From assembly GCF_000156375.1 (NCBI RefSeq), contig NZ_DS996355.1, positions 138,045 through 202,044 of the forward strand: a DNA stretch of 64,000 nt. The letters are read 5' to 3'. The DNA comes from Desulfovibrio piger ATCC 29098 (GTDB taxonomy: Bacteria; Desulfobacterota; Desulfovibrionia; Desulfovibrionales; Desulfovibrionaceae). Below, one piece after another: positions 1 through 10,200 of this stretch (position 1 is its first letter; every line of letters begins with the position of its first letter). The notes under the pieces were generated by a model. That model saw only the letters and a list, made by a program, of their open reading frames with translations. It searched no databases and had not been told where the DNA came from. The position numbers and the translations under genes were made by a program.

Positions 1-149
1 TGGTGTTTGCTGATGGTCACGCTAAGGGGGCAGGGGGCAATGCGGGTATGACGGCCGTGTCGTCCGGCAACGATCAGAATGATTCGCAAAAGAGAGTATA
101 GCGCCGTTGGACGCGTTGTGGATACCGGGTAGAGCAAGCTAGGACTTCA

Positions 150-419
150 TCAGGACCGGTCGCTTTGCCTTTTCTCTTTTGGATCCCGTTCCGGCATCAG
201 GCACCAGACGGCGATGCCCCCCAGGGCGAACATGGTCAGATCATGATGCGGGAAGGCAGCCAGCGCCAAAAGGAGCAGGATGGCCAGCAGGCATAACCGG
301 CAGGCACCGCGCGTCACCATGCGCAGGAGCAGAAGAAAAGCCGCTATGCCCAGCAGTGGCGGCAGCCAGTCAAGCCCCGGAGGCAGGGGAGGAAGATGGA
401 AGATATGGGAAAGGTGCAT
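150..419 (-). CDS. Small hydrophobic protein of unknown function
   Basis: An 89-residue open frame divergent from hslU. It is strongly hydrophobic, with a stretch near residues 20-33 and two more between about 40 and 75, and a charged tail (PERDPKEKRQ), so it would be a small inner-membrane protein. I recognise no family. Upstream of the ATG there is no convincing Shine-Dalgarno sequence, and the frame could be a chance opening in GC-rich DNA. The hydrophobic pattern with a charged C-terminus is the main argument that it is real. No hslV is seen beside hslU, so this ORF occupies the place where hslV often lies. Confidence 0.4.
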   Translation of the reverse strand: MHLSHIFHLPPLPPGLDWLPPLLGIAAFLLLLRMVTRGACRLCLLAILLLLALAAFPHHDLTMFALGGIAVWCLMPERDPKEKRQSDRS

Positions 420-461
420 GGGCCACGATAGGAAAAAAGCAGGTTCTCGGCAATGGGGCCA

Positions 462-491
462 TTGTCAGAGGCAAAATCATGCTCATATATA
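462..491 (+). promoter_or_regulatory. Probable promoter of hslU
   Basis: TTGTCA at 462-467 is followed after 17-18 bases by ATATAT/TATATA at 485-491, a reasonable sigma-70-type pair about 90 bases upstream of the hslU start. A hairpin with arms GCCGGAC/GTCCGGC lies between it and the gene (about 517-542). Confidence 0.45.
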
Positions 492-579
492 AGGAGGCAT
501 GACTGCCGGAAAAATCGCCGGACCGTTTACAGGTTGTCCGGCTGGAAAATAGAGCGTCGAAGGACGCGCAGGAGATGCA

Positions 580-1890
<1,311 letters not shown>

Positions 1891-1931
1891 ACAGATATGA
1901 CCGCTGCCCTCCCGGAGGGCGGACAGGGAAG

Positions 1932-1958
1932 GGCCCGTCGTTGATGACGGGCCTTTTT
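1932..1958 (+). terminator. Rho-independent terminator of hslU
   Basis: GGCCCGTC / GACGGGCC stem with a 6-base loop followed by a run of six T residues, 40 bases after the hslU stop. Confidence 0.9.
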
Positions 1959-1996
1959 TATTGGTGTTTTCGCAGTGTCTTCGTGGAAGGCATATC

Positions 1997-2024
1997 TTGA
2001 AAAGTATATAGAGAATATTATATA
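1997..2024 (+). promoter_or_regulatory. Possible promoter for the endonuclease I gene
   Basis: TTGAAA at 1997 and TATATA at 2019-2024 with a 16-base spacer, in a conspicuously AT-rich stretch about 90 bases upstream of the gene. Confidence 0.4.
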
Positions 2025-2113
2025 CCCTCTAAAATTTGTCCGCGGATTTCATCTTTTGGAAAGGCTGCGCCCCATAGTCAGGCCATACGCGGGCACTTTT
2101 CGAGGGTATCATC

Positions 2114-2851
2114 ATGAAAAGGATCGTGTGGTTGCTGTGGGCTTTGTTGCTGGTGTTGCCTGCACAGGGCAGGGCAGCGGGCAATATGCAACACGAAAGT
2201 TTTGCCAAAGCCAAGCGGCTTTTGGAGCAGGAAGTTTACTATGACCATCGACAGACGCTCTATTGCGGAGCTTTTTTCGATGCGCACAAGCAGGTCGAGC
2301 TGCTGCAGGGCTTTACGACCGATAAGCACCAGAAGCGTTCTGCGCGAGTGGAGTGGGAGCATGTCGTCCCTGCCGAGAATTTCGGCAGGGCATTTTCGGA
2401 ATGGCGGGAAGGTCACGCCCTTTGTGTGGATCGCAAGGGCAAAACTTTCAGGGGACGGGCCTGCGCGGAAAAGGTCAATGCCGTGCGTTCCAACAAAAAT
2501 TTCCAGATGCTGGGGCCGGGCGTCCCTTCTGCGTTTGGTTCCTGCCCCATGAAGGTCAGCGGCAACAAGGTGGAGCCGCCGGAACGGGCGCGCGGTCAGA
2601 TCGCACGCTCAAGCCTCTATATGGCTGACAGTTATGCTGAGCATTACCGTCTGAGCCGTCAGCAACGGCAGCTCATGCAAGCCTGGGCGCGCCAATATCC
2701 TGTGGACGCCTGGGAGTGCCGTCGGGCAAGTCGCATAGAACGCTTGCAGGGCAACGAGAACAGGTTCGTCAAGGAGCCCTGCCTGTCTGCAGGCCTTTGG
2801 CCGGAGCAGGAGAGCGCATTTTTGCAAAAAGACAATGAAGGCATTTTTTGA
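2114..2851 (+). CDS. endA: Secreted/periplasmic endonuclease I family nuclease
   Basis: Non-specific DNA endonuclease of the EndA/NucM (endonuclease I) family. The 245-residue product begins with a signal peptide (MKRIVWLLWALLLVLP..., cleavage near GRAA, residues 19-22), so it should act in the periplasm or outside the cell. The family's beta-beta-alpha metal site is clear: VEWEHVVPA with the catalytic His, then a later Asn-containing segment (AVRSNKNFQMLG). Paired cysteines (YCGAFF, CVDRKG, ACAEK, SCPM, WECRR) suggest disulfides in the exported protein. It is a single-gene unit upstream of tRNA-Leu. Its biological role here (nutrient DNA use or defence) is inference. Confidence 0.9.
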   Translation: MKRIVWLLWALLLVLPAQGRAAGNMQHESFAKAKRLLEQEVYYDHRQTLYCGAFFDAHKQVELLQGFTTDKHQKRSARVEWEHVVPAENFGRAFSEWREGHALCVDRKGKTFRGRACAEKVNAVRSNKNFQMLGPGVPSAFGSCPMKVSGNKVEPPERARGQIARSSLYMADSYAEHYRLSRQQRQLMQAWARQYPVDAWECRRASRIERLQGNENRFVKEPCLSAGLWPEQESAFLQKDNEGIF

Positions 2852-2880
2852 AGAAATGCAGGCAACAGGACGTAAAAAAC

Positions 2881-2909
2881 TTGACGAAGACACCTATCGC
2901 CTGTAATCT
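2881..2909 (+). promoter_or_regulatory. Promoter of tRNA-Leu(CAA)
   Basis: TTGACG at 2881-2886 and TAATCT at 2904-2909 with an exact 17-base spacer, 35 bases upstream of the tRNA. Confidence 0.7.
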
Positions 2910-2943
2910 TTAAAAACTTTGTGGGCTTCTGGCCTGCGGCTAC

Positions 2944-3030
2944 GCCGGGATGGTGGAATTGGTAAACGCAACGGACTCAAAATCCGTCGGTGGCAACACC
3001 TTGCGAGTTCGAGTCTCGCTCCCGGTACCA
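2944..3030 (+). tRNA. tRNA-Leu (anticodon CAA)
   Basis: Class II tRNA with long variable arm. The acceptor GCCGGGA pairs with TCCCGGT, the discriminator is A, and CCA is encoded (3028-3030). The anticodon stem ACGGA/TCCGT encloses loop CTCAAAA with anticodon CAA at 2978-2980 (reads UUG). The T-arm GTTCGAGTC is intact. It sits just upstream of a decayed integrase gene, which makes its 3' end the likely integration site of that element. Confidence 0.95.
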
Positions 3031-3058
3031 TAAAGAAATGAATACCTTACATAAGGTG

Positions 3059-3126
3059 ATAGCCCCTTGGAGCATGGCTGCTGTACCCAAAGTGGTTGCG
3101 GCAAGGGCCATGATTCAAGGGGCTAT
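3059..3126. repeat. 68-base imperfect palindrome downstream of the tRNA
   Basis: ATAGCCCCTTG (3059-3069) pairs with CAAGGGGCTAT (3116-3126). After a symmetric 3-base internal loop, CATGGC (3073-3078) pairs with GCCATG (3107-3112). This gives a 17-bp stem around a 28-base loop. It may be the tRNA terminator (only a short T-run follows) or a miniature mobile/regulatory element of the integrated DNA. A smaller ACCTTA/TAAGGT palindrome precedes it at about 3044-3057. Confidence 0.6.
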
Positions 3127-3299
3127 TTGTTATGCCGGGTATAACCTCTATGATTCCTTACGCAATTCCCAGGCTTTTTCCTCTTGTGGTTGCATGTTTT
3201 GTTGCTTGGTTGCGGCAACCAGAGGGCTTCCTGTTGTCACAAAGAATTACCTGTAAAAACTATGCCCGGAGCCTTCTCCGTTTCTCCAATTAGTGCAAC

Positions 3300-3868
3300 C
3301 TAATCCCCAAGAAGGGTGGCTGCATGGCGCAAGTCAGAGGGAGAGAAGTGTGCGTAACGCGCTGTGGTCGTTATGCTCGTGTGCCCCATCCACTCTTTGA
3401 TGATGGGCATGGACCCCCCCGCCTATGACAAGCGGGTGGCGCATGTTGGCGGAGCATATGGGGGACGAACTGTGGGTCATCGTCCATCCCCATGTGGTAG
3501 CGGAGGATGTTCCACGGACGACGCAACCAATCGTTGCTGCCCATGGGGAGCAGCCTTCCCGTTCCGCCACAGGCCCGCATCCTACGTTCGATGATGGGGC
3601 GTATCCGGCCCACGATGGGGACCGTGCGGGGATGGTGGTTCTTGGTCTTCCATGCCGTCAGGGTGCCCCGTTCGAGGTCGATGTCCCGGCATTCGAGACG
3701 CCACAGTTCCCCGCAGCGGAGCGTCTCGCGGGCAAGGAGGGCAGCCTCCAGCGTGGCGGCGGTCTTGATCCGGCGCTTGCCGCCTACGGTCACGTCCACG
3801 ATGTAGCCGGAGCGGTGAGGACGGATGCCCCTGGGCAGGATGATAGTGTCTTTCTTCTTGGTTGCCAT
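3300..3868 (-). pseudogene. Decayed phage-type tyrosine recombinase (integrase)
   Basis: Remnant of a tRNA-targeting integrase. The start (ATG at 3868 after GGAGGGG) encodes MATKKKDTIILPRGIRPHRSG, a typical N-terminal SAM-like region. It then jumps, apparently by internal deletion, straight into the catalytic domain: the Arg box (GELWRLECRDIDL) and the H-x-x-R box (PHMLRQH). After HMLR the frame is lost. In another frame one can read LVIGGGSMPIIKEWMGHTSI and then TTTARYAHFSPSDL, which holds the Tyr nucleophile, ending at the TAG at 3300-3302. Residues are therefore still recognisable but the protein is shortened and frameshifted twice within about 30 bases. It is most likely inactive. Confidence 0.85.
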
Positions 3869-3984
3869 GTGTTTACATCCCCTCCGAGGTGTCGTCCCCG
3901 AAAAGGTGTCGGAACTATTTGTATTGGTATGCATGTTATATGCTCCTGTTTTTGGGTGTGTATAGTTTGATTTTTTGAAATAGA

Positions 3985-4018
3985 AAAGCCCGCCTAGGAT
4001 TAGACCTAAGCGGGCTTT
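3985..4018. terminator. Bidirectional terminator hairpin
   Basis: AAAGCCCGC ... GCGGGCTTT stem (with weaker inner pairing CTAGG/CCTAAG) flanked by A and T runs. It lies 31 bases past the stop of the tiny peptide gene on the minus strand and may end that transcript. Confidence 0.75.
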
Positions 4019-4048
4019 GTGTTTGGTGAGGTGTGGGATGGTTAGTAT

Positions 4049-4126
4049 TTACTTTGTTAAGGCAGCATAGAGGCCTATAGCCGCAACCAATATACAAAGG
4101 ATTGTCGTCAGTGCAAGCATGCTCAT
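4049..4126 (-). CDS. 25-residue hydrophobic membrane peptide
   Basis: A very short reading frame with a strong ribosome site: AAGGAG sits 8 bases before the ATG at 4126. The peptide MSMLALTTILCILVAAIGLY... ends LTK and is a single transmembrane helix. A terminator hairpin follows 31 bases after the TAA, so RBS, ORF and terminator form one compact unit. Size and hydrophobicity are like type I toxin peptides or small phage/holin-like membrane peptides, but I cannot assign a family and see no obvious antisense RNA. It lies in the AT-richer patch behind the integrase remnant, which suggests acquisition with that element. Confidence 0.55.
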   Translation of the reverse strand: MSMLALTTILCILVAAIGLYAALTK

Positions 4127-4233
4127 TTTTATTTCTCCTTAATTAAGGTCAAGCATAAGCTACTAGCTGCACAGAAAAGACCTAGCCAGAAAGACCATGA
4201 AGAACAACTGAACAAGTCATTGAAAATAGCACA

Positions 4234-4452
4234 ATGGACATTTTCTCTAGCCAAGCGGCTGCCCAGTTTTTGATTCTTTCATTTGTATTGCTCATAGTTG
4301 GATACTTCAGTTTTTTCTGCTTCAAGTCAACTTTTCCGAAGTGTTCCCTATGGCACACGGCAGAGGCTCCAGATTGCTTTTCCGTGTGGGCGGCCCGGCG
4401 TGGCGAAGCATACCGGCGGATTGTGAAAGAGTTTTTAGATGTTTTTGTCTAA
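4234..4452 (+). CDS. Possible small membrane protein, weakly supported
   Basis: A 72-residue open frame with one clear N-terminal hydrophobic helix (FLILSFVLLIVGYFSFFCF, about residues 12-30) and a short charged tail. No Shine-Dalgarno sequence precedes the ATG, and the family is not recognised. A hairpin at 4466-4514 follows its stop closely, which is mildly supportive. It could equally be a chance frame in this degraded patch. Confidence 0.3.
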   Translation: MDIFSSQAAAQFLILSFVLLIVGYFSFFCFKSTFPKCSLWHTAEAPDCFSVWAARRGEAYRRIVKEFLDVFV

Positions 4453-4465
4453 ATAGAGGCAAAAG

Positions 4466-4514
4466 AAAAAGGACTTGCATCCCTGTGCTTCTTCCGCCCT
4501 CGCAAGTCCTTTTT
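4466..4514. terminator. Bidirectional hairpin with A/T flanks
   Basis: AAAAAGGACTTGC / GCAAGTCCTTTTT, a perfect 13-base arm around a 23-base loop, placed between the plus-strand ORF and the minus-strand HTH gene. The hairpin is flanked by a 13-base direct repeat GTTTTTGTCTAAA (4441-4453 and 4520-4532). Confidence 0.7.
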
Positions 4515-4535
4515 AAGACGTTTTTGTCTAAAAAA

Positions 4536-4751
4536 TTATTTTCTTGCAACACCACGATTTCCTTGTGGTTTTACGGATTTTTTGAGGATTTCAAGTAAGG
4601 TCTTTTCCTCTATTAACCATGTATTGCCTAGTTTGTGGGCAGGTATCGTGCCGTTGATACAGCCTTGCCGTACTGAAGACTGCCCAGCGTATCCCAGGCA
4701 CTCCGCTGCCTCGGCAATCGTATAATATACACCGTTCAATTCTACAGGCAT
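4536..4751 (-). CDS. Excisionase-like helix-turn-helix DNA-binding protein
   Basis: A 71-residue protein matching the HTH_17/excisionase (MerR-like winged helix) pattern: YYTIAEAAECLGY, then SSVRQGCINGTIPAHKLGNT with WLIEE following, and a final helix. Proteins of this kind bind DNA as phage or integrative-element excisionases or small regulators. Its position next to the integrase remnant fits an excision or regulatory factor of the same element. The start is preceded only by a weak AGGAA site. Its lower GC content than the flanking housekeeping genes supports foreign origin. The exact role (excision or transcriptional control) is inference. Confidence 0.65.
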   Translation of the reverse strand: MPVELNGVYYTIAEAAECLGYAGQSSVRQGCINGTIPAHKLGNTWLIEEKTLLEILKKSVKPQGNRGVARK

Positions 4752-4766
4752 TTTGCCATTCCTATT

Positions 4767-5129
4767 CTATTGATATTTTGTTTTCCTACCATTCAGAGAA
4801 GTGTATATTGCCCGCCTTTTTACATCTTCTCGCATGGCATCATTATAGCCAACACTGGACCATTCACCACCATCATAGTTAATTATAATTGCAGTAGATT
4901 CTTTTTCGTATTTTTTACATAAATAAATAGCATTATCAGCGAGTGTTTCTATATCTGTTTTAAAATCATCTGTATTTGCTATGATTTTGACAACACAATT
5001 GTAATATTTTTCTGTTATTTTATTAAGTTCTTGTCTTTCGTTATCCGGCATCGTTGACAGATTAGGCTTGAAGCAAGCCAAAAACAGTGTGCAGGATAAA
5101 AAACAAAATAATAAAATGCACTTTTTCAT
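4767..5129 (-). CDS. Small lipoprotein of unknown function
   Basis: A 120-residue product with a lipoprotein signal (MKKCILLFCFLSCTLFLACF, lipobox LFLAC near residue 19), so it is probably anchored to a membrane facing the periplasm. The remainder (about 100 residues) is mixed polar sequence with two cysteines and no motif I recognise. It is distinctly AT-rich compared with the chromosome around it and lies 15 bases upstream of the HTH gene in the same direction, so the two may be cotranscribed. It probably belongs to the integrated element. Confidence 0.5.
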   Translation of the reverse strand: MKKCILLFCFLSCTLFLACFKPNLSTMPDNERQELNKITEKYYNCVVKIIANTDDFKTDIETLADNAIYLCKKYEKESTAIIINYDGGEWSSVGYNDAMREDVKRRAIYTSLNGRKTKYQ

Positions 5130-5249
5130 TTTCCGTTGTCTCCGTATTGTTTGTCTTATTTTTGTGAATAGATATATCTAAAATTAGAAGCGGTTTCCAC
5201 AAGCTGTAAAGAATCCTGACGCCTTCTGCTTTCAGGCCAGGGCGGCAGG

Positions 5250-6110
5250 CCAAAACCGGAAAAAGGATTTATAATCCATCGCAACGCAAGGAATAGCAAC
5301 GGTTTTCCTTTGGTTGCGGCCTTGGTTACATATATAGAGGTTTGGGCAGGGCAGGCCATCCTTTCCAATAGGTTTTGGACAGGATTCACTGGCCTTGGGC
5401 CGATGGGGGGAGCCAGGCTCTCTATACATCGTGTAGGGCTTTCAAATTTTTCTGCCAAAAACATCCCGGTGCCACCTACGATTCCCACAGCCCCACCCTA
5501 GGAACCTCTCGATCCCGTGGTCCAGCCAGCTCCAGAGACACCTCCGAGCCCCTTCAGTTCTCCTTCCGTCCCTCTTTCGCAACCTTCAGCCTGACTTTCC
5601 ACACGGCTTCAGCTTTTCTGTCTATCAGAAAAGGAAGATATTTTATCTTGGATAACTATAGAATGTCAATGGGATAGGGATGTTACTACAGTTTACTAGA
5701 GGTATTCTTATTTGAAGATGCTCTATCACAATCATAAAAGAAAATCTTATTAGAACCTTTAACCAAGAAGAGCTAAGGGAAAGTTTAGGGAAAGGATAGG
5801 GGATTCTTTAGGGAGGGGCTTTTCTCCTCTTATGCCGAATCAAGATGGCAAGAGAGGAGCCATGTACCTAGGGAGACCCTTATGCTTCGCAATTTCACGG
5901 GGTGAAAATTGCTCCTCCCCTATCCGACTTGCTGCTGAAGGGCCTGGCATAGCTCACTGGTTCCCCTGTCGGCCAGTTGTAGCGTTGCGGGACCTTATCA
6001 GGGGGGAAGAGCGTGACACTTAAGGCCTGGGCCGTGAAGCCGTCGGAATAAGTTTGCGGCACTATTGGCAGCAGAAAAGCAAAAATCAAGCGGGATTTCT
6101 CCCGCCTTTT
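5250..6110. other. Region with no recognisable gene
   Basis: About 860 bases in which I find no supported coding sequence. Short open frames on both strands lack ribosome sites and family resemblance. The stretch from about 5640 to 5830 is AT-rich and the part from 5230 to 5560 is GC-richer, giving the mosaic look of decayed mobile DNA. I found no second copy of the tRNA-Leu 3' end that would mark the far end of the element. Confidence 0.5.
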
Positions 6111-6122
6111 ACCGACAGGAAA

Positions 6123-6153
6123 AAGGCCCTCGCTCTGCTGGAGCGAGGGCCTT
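6123..6153 (-). terminator. Terminator of the exported protein gene
   Basis: AAGGCCCTCGCTC / GAGCGAGGGCCTT, a perfect 13-bp stem with a 5-base loop, followed on the minus strand by a T-run. Confidence 0.85.
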
Positions 6154-6185
6154 CGTGTCGCATAAAGCCGAGAACAGCGCGGTGG

Positions 6186-6668
6186 CTAGAAGTCCGTGGG
6201 GAAGAGCTTGCTGTCGACGGGCTTGAGGTTGTCCTTCAGCATCTTTTTGCCGGCATCAAGGGAAGCGCCCATGATGGTGATGACACTGCCGAGCTTGCCG
6301 TTGGCGCTGAAGTAGCTGATGCCCTTGACCTGCTCCTTGGAAAATTCTCCCATGTAGGAATCGCCGGAAGCCACAGGTTCAGAGACCGTGAAACCGGCAG
6401 CCTTCATATTGGTAAGGGTCTGGGTCGCAAGATCTTTGGCGGAAAGGGGGACAGGGGTGACGGCCACAGTAACAACGGTCTGTTCAGCGGCGTTCTGGAG
6501 GATGGCCATGGTAGCGCCCTGGGCAGACTGGACAGGCTGGGGTTGGGTCCAGCCGGAGGGCAGGTTCAGCGTAAAGTAATCGGTCTTCACTTCAGCAGCC
6601 AGCGCCACGGATGCGCAAAGAAGGATGCCCAGAAGGCAGGTTGCCGTAAACGTCAGGACTTTCTGCAT
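6186..6668 (-). CDS. Exported protein of unknown function
   Basis: A 160-residue protein with a signal peptide (residues 1-24, MQKVLTFTATCLLGILLCAS, cleavage after VALAAE region), so probably periplasmic. The mature part starts VKTDYFTLNLPSGW, a pattern seen in small secreted proteins that carry a beta-rich domain. No catalytic motif is visible. The start is firm: AGGAGG lies 7 bases before the ATG. It is a single-gene unit with its own terminator and no informative neighbours. Confidence 0.75.
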   Translation of the reverse strand: MQKVLTFTATCLLGILLCASVALAAEVKTDYFTLNLPSGWTQPQPVQSAQGATMAILQNAAEQTVVTVAVTPVPLSAKDLATQTLTNMKAAGFTVSEPVASGDSYMGEFSKEQVKGISYFSANGKLGSVITIMGASLDAGKKMLKDNLKPVDSKLFPTDF

Positions 6669-7262
6669 ATGATCCTCCTAAAAGTTTGAAAAAGGCTAAA
6701 CGTTTCTTGGTGGATAGGCAAGAGGAGCGGATAGCTGCCGTTGGAAAGGGCGTGCAGCATACCATACAGATGGATGTGGCTGGCGCTGTGAAAGGGGCCT
6801 TCCTGACGGGATCCTTTGGATGCCTATGTTCATGGTCTTGTGGGGACTTTACAGAAAAGACATAAGCCCTCTTCCTTTTTGTCTTATGGCACGGTGAGAG
6901 ATGTATCCGTAAGGGCAACGGAGCATCCCTCATAGTTTTGAGGAAAGACAGCGGATCCACACCCAGACGAGCTGTATATATTTAACTATACATCTCAACG
7001 AGTTGAAGCAGATAGATGAAATTGGCCGGATCAGAGGGCAAGGTTGGCCGTACGGCTTTGTCCCGTTTTGAACAACATCGTTTATTTGTCGTATCCCCTT
7101 GCGAACTTTCTGTTTCGGTGCTACGGTTTTATAAAATATTTTTTGTGGGGCACCTTGTTTCAGGAACGCTTCACAGAAAAAACGTGCCGGAGCTCGCAGC
7201 CGCCAGGCAAGCACTCCCTCCGGCATGTTCCTTGTTTCATCCTGACCCAGGAGAGGAAGCCT
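6669..7262. other. Long upstream region of the formate dehydrogenase operon
   Basis: Almost 600 bases without a supported gene between two divergently transcribed genes. It must hold the promoters for both. I see only weak structure (CATAAG...CTTATG at about 6860-6890) and no confident sigma-70 or sigma-54 element or riboswitch. Confidence 0.5.
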
Positions 7263-10200
7263 ATGAGCTACACACGAAGGGGATTCCTGAAACTGGCAGG
7301 CGTGAGTGCCCTCTGTCTCTCGCTCAGCCAGTTCGGTTTCAACCTCGGCGAGGCCCAGGCCTATGCCGGGAGTCTCAAGATAGAAGGCGCGAAGGAAGTC
7401 ATCACGATCTGTCCGTTCTGCGCTGTCTGCTGTCAGGTCATCGCTTATGTGCGTGACGGTAAGCTCGTCAGTACGGAAGGCGATCCCGACTTCCCCGTAA
7501 ACGAAGGTGCCTTGTGTGCCAAGGGCGCTGCCCTGTTCTCCATGTACACGAACCCGCACCGCCTCACCAAGCCTTTGTACCGGGCGCCCTACAGTGAAAA
7601 GTGGGAAGAAAAGGACTGGGGATGGATGCTGGAAAAGATCGCCCGTCGCGTGAAGGATACGCGTGACAAGGATCTTATCCTCAAAAACAGCAAGGGCCAG
7701 ACGGTCAACCGTCTGGAAAGCATTTTCATGATGGGCACCTCGCACGCCTCCAACGAGGAATGCGCGGTCATCCATCAAGCCATGCGCGGCCTGGGAGTTG
7801 TCCAAATGGACCACCAGGCCCGGGTCTGACACAGCCCCACTGTTGCGGCTCTGGCAGAGTCGTTCGGACGCGGTGCTATGACCAACCACTGGATCGACAT
7901 CAAGAATGCCGACGTGGTTCTTATTATCGGCAGCAATGCCGCTGAACATCATCCTGTTTCGTTCAAATGGATCATGCGGGCCAAGGACAACGGCGCGGCG
8001 CTTATCCACGTCGACCCCAAGTTCTCCCGTACGTCCGCCCGTTGCGATTATCACGTGCCGCTGCGCTCCGGTACGGATATCGCGTTCCTGGGCGGTATGG
8101 TCAACTATATCCTGGAATCGAACAGCTATTTCCACGATTACGTCGTCAACTATACCAACGCCTCGTTCATCGTCGGCAAGGGCTATGACTTCAAGGACGG
8201 CCTTTTCAGCGGCTATGACGCCAAGGCGCGCAAGTATGACCAGAGCAAGTGGGGCTTTGAAAAGGGCCCGGACGGCGCTCCGCTGCGTGACGCCACGCTG
8301 AAGCACGAACGCTGCGTCTTCAACCTGATGAAGAAGCACTATTCGCGTTACACCCTGAGGAACGTCTCCGACATCACGGGTGTTTCCGAAGAGAACCTGC
8401 TCAAGGTCTACAAGCAGTTCTGTGCCACCGGCAAACCCGACAAGGCCGGCACCATCCTGTATGCCCTGGGCTGGACCCAGCATACCGTGGGCGTGCAGAA
8501 CATCCGCTGCTCCACGCTGGTGCAGCTGCTGCTGGGCAACATCGGTGTGGCCGGCGGCGGCATCAACGCCCTGCGTGGCGAGCCCAACGTGCAGGGCTCC
8601 ACGGACCACGCTCTGCTGTACCATGTGCTGCCCGGTTATATCGGCCTGCCGCTGGCTCCCTGGCAGACCCTGGCCCAGTTCAACAAGGCCAATACCCCGG
8701 TCACCAAGATCCCCAACAGTGCCAACTGGTGGGGCAACCGGCCCAAGTACTTCGCCAGCCTGCTCAAGGGCTGGTACGGTGAAGAGGCCAAGCCGGAAAA
8801 CGATTTCTGCTACGGCCTGCTGCCCAAGGGCGAGCCCGGAGCGGACTATTCGTACATGTATGTCATGGACAAGATGTACCAGGGCAAGATCAAGGGTGGT
8901 TTTGTCTTCGGCGTCAACCCCATGAACAGTTTCCCCAACACCAACAAGATGCGCAAGGCTCTGGACAATCTGGACTGGATGGTCTGCGCCGAGCTGCACA
9001 ATTCCGAAACCACGGACAACTGGCACCGTCCCGGCGTCGATCCCAAGAAGATGAAGACCGAAGTCTTCCTGCTGCCGTCGGCGCACCGTGTGGAAAAGGC
9101 CGGTACCATCAGCAACAGCGGCCGCTGGCTGCTGTGGTTCGACAAGGCCGTGGAACCCGCCGGCGAAGCCCGCAACTTCGCCGACATGTTCGTGCCGCTG
9201 ATCAACAAGCTGCGCGAGCTGTACAAGGCCGAGGGCGGCAAGCTGCCCGAAGCCCTGCTGAAGATGAACTGGCCCGAAAAGTACGACCCCGAAGAATGGA
9301 CCCGCCGCATCAACGGCTTCTTCTGGGCCGATACCAAGATCGGCAACCGTCTGTACAAGAAGGGCGATCTGGTCCCGGCATTCGGCAATCTGCAGGCCGA
9401 CGGCACCACCTCGTCCCTCAACTGGCTGTACACCGGCAGCTATACGGAGGATGAAGGCAACAAGTCCAAGCGGCGCGACCCGACCCAGACGCCCATGCAG
9501 GCCGCCATCGGCCTGTATCCCAACTGGTCGTGGTGCTGGCCGGTCAACCGGCGCATCCTGTACAACCGCGCTTCCGTGGACCTCAACGGCAAGCCCTACA
9601 ATCCCAAGAAGGCCGTCATCGAATGGGACGGCAAGAAGTGGGTGGGCGACGTGCCGGACGGCCCCTGGGCCCCGCAGGCCGATACCAAGAACGGCAAGCT
9701 GGCCTACATCATGACGACGGACGGTTACGCCCAGCTGTACGGCCCCGGCCGTCTGGACGGCCCGTTCCCCGAGCATTACGAGCCGGCAGAAACGCCCGTG
9801 GCGCAGCATCCCTTCTCCAAGCAGCTGAGCAGCCCGGTCTACAAGTTCCATACCAGTGATATGGACAAACTGGCCAAGGCGGCCGATCCCAAGTATCCCA
9901 TCGTGCTGACGACCTACAGCATGACGGAACACTGGTGTGGCGGCGGTGAGACCCGCAACGTGCCCAATCTGCTTGAAGCCGAGCCCCAGCTCTATGTGGA
10001 GATGAGCCCCGAGCTGGCCAAGGAAAAGGGCATCGCCAACGGTGACGGCGTGATCGTGGAAAGCGCCCGCGGCAAGGTGGAAGCTATTGCCATGGTGACG
10101 GTCCGCATCCGTCCGTTCAAGGTCATGGGCAAGACAGTCCATCTGATCGGTATGCCCTTTGCTTATGGCTGGACGACGCCGAAATGCGGCGACTCCACCA

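Noticed and set aside
1-149. Possible gene end at the left edge
   Set aside because: No supported reading frame or homology could be read in the first 149 bases.
499-552. 17-codon ORF before hslU (MTAGKIAGPF...) with AAGGAGG directly in front
   Set aside because: The spacing between the AAGGAGG and its ATG is only one base, too short for initiation, and no leader function is evident.
7827-7829. Apparent nonsense mutation splitting fdhA
   Set aside because: The TGA sits exactly at the conserved selenocysteine position (QARV-U-HSPTVA) with a hairpin behind it; it is recoding, not decay.
6930-10142. A long minus-strand open frame antisense to fdhA
   Set aside because: Same GC codon-bias effect; the plus-strand frame is clearly the formate dehydrogenase.
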